From assembly GCA_039000515.1 (NCBI GenBank), contig JBCFYV010000012.1, positions 92,137,588 through 92,201,587 of the forward strand: 64,000 bases of DNA. Reading direction: 5' to 3'. Each line of letters begins with the position of its first letter. The first letter of the stretch is position 1. The position numbers and the translations under genes are program-made. This document shows positions 58,850-64,000 of the stretch, one piece after another. Under the pieces are notes generated by a model. The model worked only from the letters and a program-made list of their open reading frames with translations, did not search any database and was not told where the DNA came from. This DNA is from Timema cristinae. Taxonomy: Eukaryota; Arthropoda; Insecta; Phasmatodea; Timematidae.

Positions 58850-59020
58850 CACATTGATGTACTCATGGACTAAACGACAAGCTCGTCTAGTTGAGTTTGC
58901 TGGTGGTACCGAGATTGGGGTTGGAATCCAGGCTGAGCGTAATGGGGTAGTTCTTTACATACACATGTTGGTACGTTTCTTTTAGTTCTTCCATACTCAT
59001 ACCTACATTATAAGTGTAAA
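58850..59020 (+). mobile_element. Degenerate SINE family 1-like copy
   Basis: 'accgagattggggttggaat' and 'ggctgagcgtaatggggtag' follow family order. The 5' part (actcatggactaaacgacaa) resembles 49030-49060 and 22740-22790, suggesting a head variant. Tail missing. Confidence 0.5.
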
Positions 59021-59024
59021 AAAA

Positions 59025-59240
59025 TAGTTCCCCTCGTCTCACTACTCGTTTGGGCTATACGCATATATACATCAGTGTTGTAGGAATGAAGAAGGTAAAA
59101 TTTAGAGAAAATATACCCGAATTTGTCAATAGGGAGAGTGGGGAACAATTGAGGAGAAATCCTTTAGTATACCCGACATGGATTTTGACCCTAATATCTC
59201 CGTCAATGACAGTTTGACTATGTTTGAATAGTTAAATGTG
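59025..59240 (-). mobile_element. Degenerate SINE family 1 copy
   Basis: On the minus strand, 'atattagggtcaaaatccat', 'tcccactctccctattgac'-like body and a decayed tail (gcgtatagcccaaacgagta) are present. Confidence 0.65.
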
Positions 59241-59635
59241 AATATCTCAGACGGGAATTAAAACAAAAATACTACAGTGTAACAATGAGTAGTAGCTACT
59301 ATTTTTCAACTTATTTATACACTTATTATTTTTAAATATAAATAGTATTAATAGCATTACTATCATAGTACATATAATACATATTTTACTTGTTTTCATA
59401 TATGGCTCCATACATTATGGTCATCACCTAATGAAACTCTTTAGTGAATATTATAATTTAAAGTACATAAACATAAGTTTGGATTTAAAGATATTTATTT
59501 TTACAATACATTTGTTGAGAAGACATACAAAAATCTGCGTATTGGTAAATCTTAAAAAAATAAATATTTCCCCATATTATCTTTTAATGAAAAGAGTAGA
59601 GCTTTGTAGTTGAATTAATTTATATTGCTAATAGT
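59241..59635. other. No supported gene
   Basis: AT-rich DNA. The 60-codon frame 59431-59613 has no domain. Confidence 0.4.
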
Positions 59636-60479
59636 GAACCCGACAGACGTTGTCCTGCCCGAACGTTGGCTTTTCGTTTGGGTGGCATAATTGATTTCGA
59701 TAATAAAACAAACACAATGTGATAATCACAATTACAAATTCACAATGAACTCCAATTAGTGAGTTACACAAATATTAAAAATTCAGGGTTTGTCAAGACA
59801 ACATACAAAATAAAACATATTTTCTTTCCTCAAAATCAACTATATTGAGACAAAGTACATTACAAATATTTTGTTTCACAGTAATGAAAATGCTTTCCCA
59901 TTCCGTCTGTCTGTTTCTGAAACTAATAAATTTTATTTAGAATAGGAACTGCTAGACACTTATACATACATGGTATCCACTATTAAAAATAATAATATAT
60001 CGAATAGTGATCCCTATAATTTTTGGAATTTCGCCCACAACTCCACAAATAGCAGCTGTATCGAAAAAAATTGCAAAGCTTGCTTACAATTTGTATGCCG
60101 GGTACAGCTAAATTTATTTTATTGACGTACCTTCAAATATGACAAATGTCAAATTACTTTTTAATTGTTTCTATTTTCATAGTGCAAAACATATACTGTT
60201 TTGGGCCTAGAACCTTTACGGGCTTAAGCAGAACAACTTACCTATATACGTACCCTCTAAATAGTATATACTTGTACGAAGTACATACTATTTCGATGAT
60301 ACGTACAGTCAGCTGCATAGAAACCTCACCCCCTCTTATACTTAAGGTTGTGATATTATAAAAACGGTCCGACAAAATCAATAAAGTTAGTTTTGTTTTT
60401 ATCTTAATGCGAGTTGATGAACAATGTTTTTCGTATAATCCCTGAGGTGTATAAATGAACAGATTGATGTGTAATCTAG

Positions 60480-62090
60480 TTAATCAACGATATTAATTTT
60501 TGTTTGAAGACACGTGCAGTGATATCATAGCGATGCATTGCTGTTTGACCTGGCAATAACAAAATTTTAATTTCATCTCAGTTAGGATTGCACGTAAATG
60601 TAATGAACAAATCTGGTCGCCGCACGGGCGCACGAAATCCATGGCGTCTTGAATGTATTCTTGCATATGATGCGGCTACCAATATATGATGATGAAAGAA
60701 TATATGCGGTAACGATGTTATTGCTATTAGTGGTTCCATCAACGTTACCGACGTTACCGACAATAGCATCACATATATGAATGTACTCATCAAAACGCAT
60801 CTTCACTTGATTATACTTGATGTACCGTAATCGCTCGCTTTCAATTTTCGCATACATATCAACGATGTATTGATGAAACAGCTGGTGGCATCGGAGAATG
60901 TTGTTGTCTTCATTGGCACGAATCATCAACCGATATGCGTAGAAGTTCATCGCGCTCACATTCTTGTTGGTTTCTGCACCAGCAAAGTAAAAATATAAAT
61001 AAGACAAAAAGAAATTAATCTTACAGAAAAAGTAAATAATATGTAGATTGTATCTGTCACTGGATTTATTTGTTTGATGTTAAAATGATATCCATCTTCT
61101 CCTTCCCAAAATATCAACGGATATTGCAAAGCGTCGTAAGAACGATGACTGTCTTGAATTGTGTGAACCGTGTTATCTCTCTGTGTTGGATCCGTATATC
61201 TCGACGTTCATATGCGTCGCCAACCATAACAACTGCATCTTCATTAACGGTGTGTGAATTGTATCGGCCCGCATGCTCTCCAAATGGTACTTTATCTGCT
61301 TTATTGACGATCATGTAGTTGTCGTTTTGCAGTTGGTTTGAAACGGTATAAAACAACTGGACCAACTGGTTGTGATTTCGCAAAATCGGTTCCAAAGTCA
61401 CCATAGTTTCTCGCTCCTCCGTCTGCTCGATGTGGTTGTACTGGCAGCGTACGTTTATTTGTTGCTCCTCATCGCCCATGAAGTAGAATTGCAAGAATTT
61501 TGGATCGGCATCAGGCATTGAGATTTAAGAACCTATTTGAGGATATACTTGGCCCTGAATCTTAAACGTTGATTCAAAATTGCGACCATCCTCATTCTGA
61601 ACGATTTTTGTTGCTCCAAATGATGTCATTTGGAAGCAAGAATTGAATTTATGAATTTTACGTAAAAAATTCTGATTGAGATGTGGCTCCAGCCAATTGT
61701 GTTTTCAATGGTTCTGGCGGCGAATTCAATGGTGGAAGTACAACTTTTCCAGACGTGCAGCAGAAACCGGCCGATTCACCTTTGTATTTGAATGCATGGC
61801 AGATTGGCATTCTTTTTCCATAGCGCCGCTGACAATTTGTGAATGTGACGAATAGTCGATGTCCGACTCATATTCGAACGCAAGACGGAGAAGTGATGCG
61901 CGTGTTAATGCACGATGTACTTGCAGGCGCTGTGGTTCATGTGCTCTGTGTGCGTCAGTGGCTCGTTGACGTGCCTGTCTTTGTCTCAATGCATTAGCTC
62001 GAAGGCATTCATTGCGTTGCTGTTTACTTTCATTTGCACGTGTGTTTGCAACCTGGACTCTTAAATTTGCATGGTCTGTCAATTGATCTT
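60480..62090 (-). pseudogene. Helitron Rep protein, N-terminal and Rep-entry regions, decayed
   Basis: The Rep part of Rep/Hel nicks DNA at the start of transposition. From about 62082 the minus strand reads a charged, arginine/glutamine-rich segment with LRQRQARQRATDAHRAHEPQ, then LAFEYESDIDYSSH and a frame change into FCCTSGKVVLPPL. The next frame (61114-61518) has FYFMGDEEQQINVRC, NYMIVNKADKVPFGEHAGRY and DAVVMVGDAYERRDI. The next (60582-61007) has MNFYAYRLMIR, LFHQYIVDMYAKIESERLRY and IKYNQ. It ends near RRPDLFITFTCNP, where the following conserved tryptophan codon is TGA, and QTAMHRYDITARVFKQKL continues to about 60480. The downstream H-x-H metal-binding motif and tyrosines are not seen, so it is inactive. 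Confidence 0.88.
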
Positions 62091-62577
62091 CTGCCGTTCG
62101 ATTTAACCGACAGGTGTGGACTATTTTTGAATATTGTGTACATCGACCAATATTTCCTTCTCTTCCACGAAGACGTGGCTTTGTTCTTTAATAAACACAC
62201 AACACCTAAATATAAGCAACTTATATTTGAATTTAATGGATTACATGTTGTTGTTTTTCGATGAAACGTTTAACACTCCGTAAATTTTATAAAATCATCG
62301 ACACAAATAAGCACTTAAAATAAAAATTTGCAGGTTAGATTAATTGTCATTGAATACGCATGTATATAATTTAAATTTATGGAAGATCATGTAAGATATT
62401 CACTTCAACACAGCACCTTACACATTTTCCCAATGTATGTATTTGAGTACACTTGATGAAAAATACACTCAATATTCACGCGATTGTGATACATGGATTA
62501 TCGAAACACGCCGTACAGAAATTGAAATGTCAAAACAACGCCAAGCCACGACGCAAGAGACTTGCGCATGTATTGAT

Positions 62578-62755
62578 GCGTACGTAAAATACCACAGAAT
62601 TCGAAATCAATGCCACCTATGGTACACAAACATAACTATGAATTATTCTCAGAAGTTCAATTATGCGTACGTCAAATACCACAGAATTCGAAATCAATGC
62701 CACCTATTGGTACACAAATATAACTATGAATTATTCTCAGAAGTTACATTATTCA
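62578..62755. repeat. 87-bp tandem duplication within the Helitron
   Basis: 'gcgtacgtaaaataccacag' at 62578 recurs as 'gcgtacgtcaaataccacag' at 62665, and each is followed by 'aattcgaaatcaatgccacc' and 'aattattctcagaagtt'. Only a few differences are seen. The plus frame 62437-62787 spans both units and inherits the repeat; I do not support it as a gene. Confidence 0.85.
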
Positions 62756-62930
62756 CTATTCAGAAGGTTTTAACGGTCAGTTATTAATATTATATTCATT
62801 ATTATATATATTGGAGGGGAGGGGGGGGGGAGTGAAATTGTGAGGTTAAATGTGCTGATATGCAAAAAATCTTAAAAAAAAATCCCCTCAAATAAATTCC
62901 CTAAAAAATAAAAATAAATTCTAGAACCCG
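62756..62930. other. Poly-G and A-rich stretch inside the Helitron
   Basis: A G-rich run lies at 62814-62831, followed by A-rich tracts. No gene. Confidence 0.5.
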
Positions 62931-63154
62931 ATTACAGCGCCACCTACCGGGTTCAATTGTGAATCAAAACCATCCATGGACCAACACAAACACACACAAA
63001 AAATTTCATCAAAATCGGTCCAACCGTTTAGGAGGAGTTCAGTGACATACACACGTACAGAAGAATTATATATATTAAGATAAACACATAAGTAATACAT
63101 TTTTGGGAATCTTAAGCAAATATATTAAACAGTTTTGTGTTCATGATATTTTTG

Positions 63155-63390
63155 GCAGGACCCGCTTATTACTACCTGCCTGGGCTATCCGCATACTTTC
63201 AGTAGTGGGTTAGGAGACTGAAGGTATAATGTTTATAAAATATACCCGAATTTGCTTAGATGACGAGTGATAAACTATTTATAAAAATCTCCATGTTGGA
63301 TTTTAATCTTTACCTCGTAGTCATAGGTACATGAGGTAAGGTTAACGCCTTATCCCACGTGATCACCGATGTGGCTGTGTTCCTAAGTGA
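63155..63390 (-). mobile_element. Degenerate SINE family 1 copy
   Basis: On the minus strand, 'gccacatcggtgatcacgtg' head, 'acgaggtaaagattaaaatc' B-box region, and tail 'atagcccaggcaggtagtaa' are present, in family order. Confidence 0.7.
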
Positions 63391-63479
63391 CCAATTAAAA
63401 ATAATGGTGGGTACACAAACAAATACGTCAATATCATCAGATCTAGTTTTCCATTTAAAGGGATACTAAGTTTTTAATT

Positions 63480-63645
63480 ATTCCGGTCGAGTGTATTGAA
63501 GTTATTAATAAAAATATTTCCCACCCTCCCATCCAAGCACGAATGCGGGCACAAATAATTTAAGTCAACCTTCAATAACCCCAATCCCCATTATATGTCA
63601 ATGGTCTAGATGGGTAGTAAGATGTGGAGGTCACAAGAAAAAAAA
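63480..63645 (+). mobile_element. Degenerate SINE family 1 copy, 3' part
   Basis: It starts at the 'ccggtcgagtgtattgaag' block and continues through 'cacgaatgcgggcacaaata' to a decayed tail (gatgggtagtaagatgtgga). Confidence 0.7.
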
Positions 63646-64000
63646 ATACTACTGGCTCCAACAAACTGTAAGATAATACATTGCATCATAAAATTAATAA
63701 CAGGGAATAATTAGATTCGAAAGAAGATTTGAAAGGGAATTAAAAAAAAACTTTACGATAAATACTGTTTCGTGGAAGTACGTGCTTGTATGCATGGTTT
63801 ATTCATGCTGCCCCATTAATTGATTAATATTCGGTGCTCTCCATCAGTTTCCGTGGAATCCTAATAGTTGGGGGTTATTATAGTCACGAACCCAAGGAAC
63901 ACGAATCACAGACGTCACGCGCAATTGTACATACCAGCACAAATAAAAATTCACTATAAATAATTACAGACGTTAAATCATTGTAAAACGTTAAAAAATC
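63646..64000. other. No supported gene
   Basis: AT-rich DNA to the window edge. Nothing recognisable. Confidence 0.45.

Larger units (their letters stand above)
59636..63082 (-). mobile_element. Decayed Helentron-type Helitron
   Basis: Helitrons move by a rolling-circle mechanism. Near the left edge is 'cccgacagacgttgtcctgc', near 60093 'tgccgggtacagcta', and at the right edge 'catcaaaatcggtccaaccg' with 'gaggagttcagtgacataca'. From memory of insect genomes these phrases recur at Helentron ends and their derivatives. Between them is a minus-strand Rep coding remnant. The 59636-60110 part may be a separate non-autonomous copy in the plus orientation. The total length is short for an autonomous element and no helicase domain is visible here. 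Confidence 0.6.

Noticed and set aside
62437..62787. 116-codon plus-strand gene
   Set aside because: It contains the same 87-bp unit twice and lies in the Helitron leader region opposite to the Rep direction.

Overview
This is an AT-rich, repeat-saturated stretch of an animal nuclear genome, most likely an arthropod and probably an insect. The evidence is tRNA-derived SINEs with target-site duplications, remnants of mariner, pogo/Tigger, MULE (FLYWCH type), hAT, Helitron/Helentron and Ty3/gypsy elements, and no bacterial-style gene packing. I cannot name the species. There is no intact long gene: nearly all open frames of 60 to 140 codons are chance frames or pieces of decayed transposases. 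The only host-gene candidate is a short secreted-protein first exon at 51246-51318.

Layout. 0-5 kb: part of a tRNA-Ser-like retroposon, two SINE copies and a 61-bp 'tail-only' insertion. 5.1-7.3 kb: two adjacent tandem arrays (about 120-bp units, then 61-bp units with a three-unit higher-order pattern). 8.1-8.8 kb: Helitron helicase remnant (-), followed by low-complexity DNA. 11-16 kb: old SINEs, degenerate minisatellites, a 202-bp inverted-repeat element inside one of them, and an exact 256-bp tandem duplication. 17-24.6 kb: a hAT-like remnant, old SINEs, a MITE, and a 488-bp fold-back retroposon carrying two head-to-head tRNA-like sequences. 25.8-32.7 kb: same-strand (-) MULE, hAT-derived (ZMYM/SCAND3-like) and second MULE relics. 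33.2-36.5 kb: a second fold-back retroposon and a gypsy integrase fragment. 38-42.7 kb: SINEs and minisatellites. 43.05-46.16 kb: a 3.1-kb pogo/Tigger-like transposon with ends and TA duplication recognisable and a younger SINE nested inside. 46.5-51.4 kb: more SINEs and the candidate signal-peptide exon. 52-55.3 kb: a second locus of the 28-kb tandem family, a GC-rich island and a long-TIR MITE. 57.3-58.5 kb: mariner pseudogene followed by a third fold-back retroposon. 59.6-63.1 kb: a decayed Helentron-type Helitron (-) with Rep but no visible helicase.

The most interesting structure is the retroposon network. At least two SINE families with different tRNA-like heads share the same roughly 45-nt 3' tail, which folds as a 4-bp stem with a 4-nt loop and shows stem-preserving changes. 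That tail also occurs alone as 35-61 bp insertions flanked by target-site duplications. A separate retroposon family with a tRNA-Ser(ACT)-like core has repeatedly become an inverted-repeat hairpin with different loop points. The LINE that would mobilise these families is not in the window.
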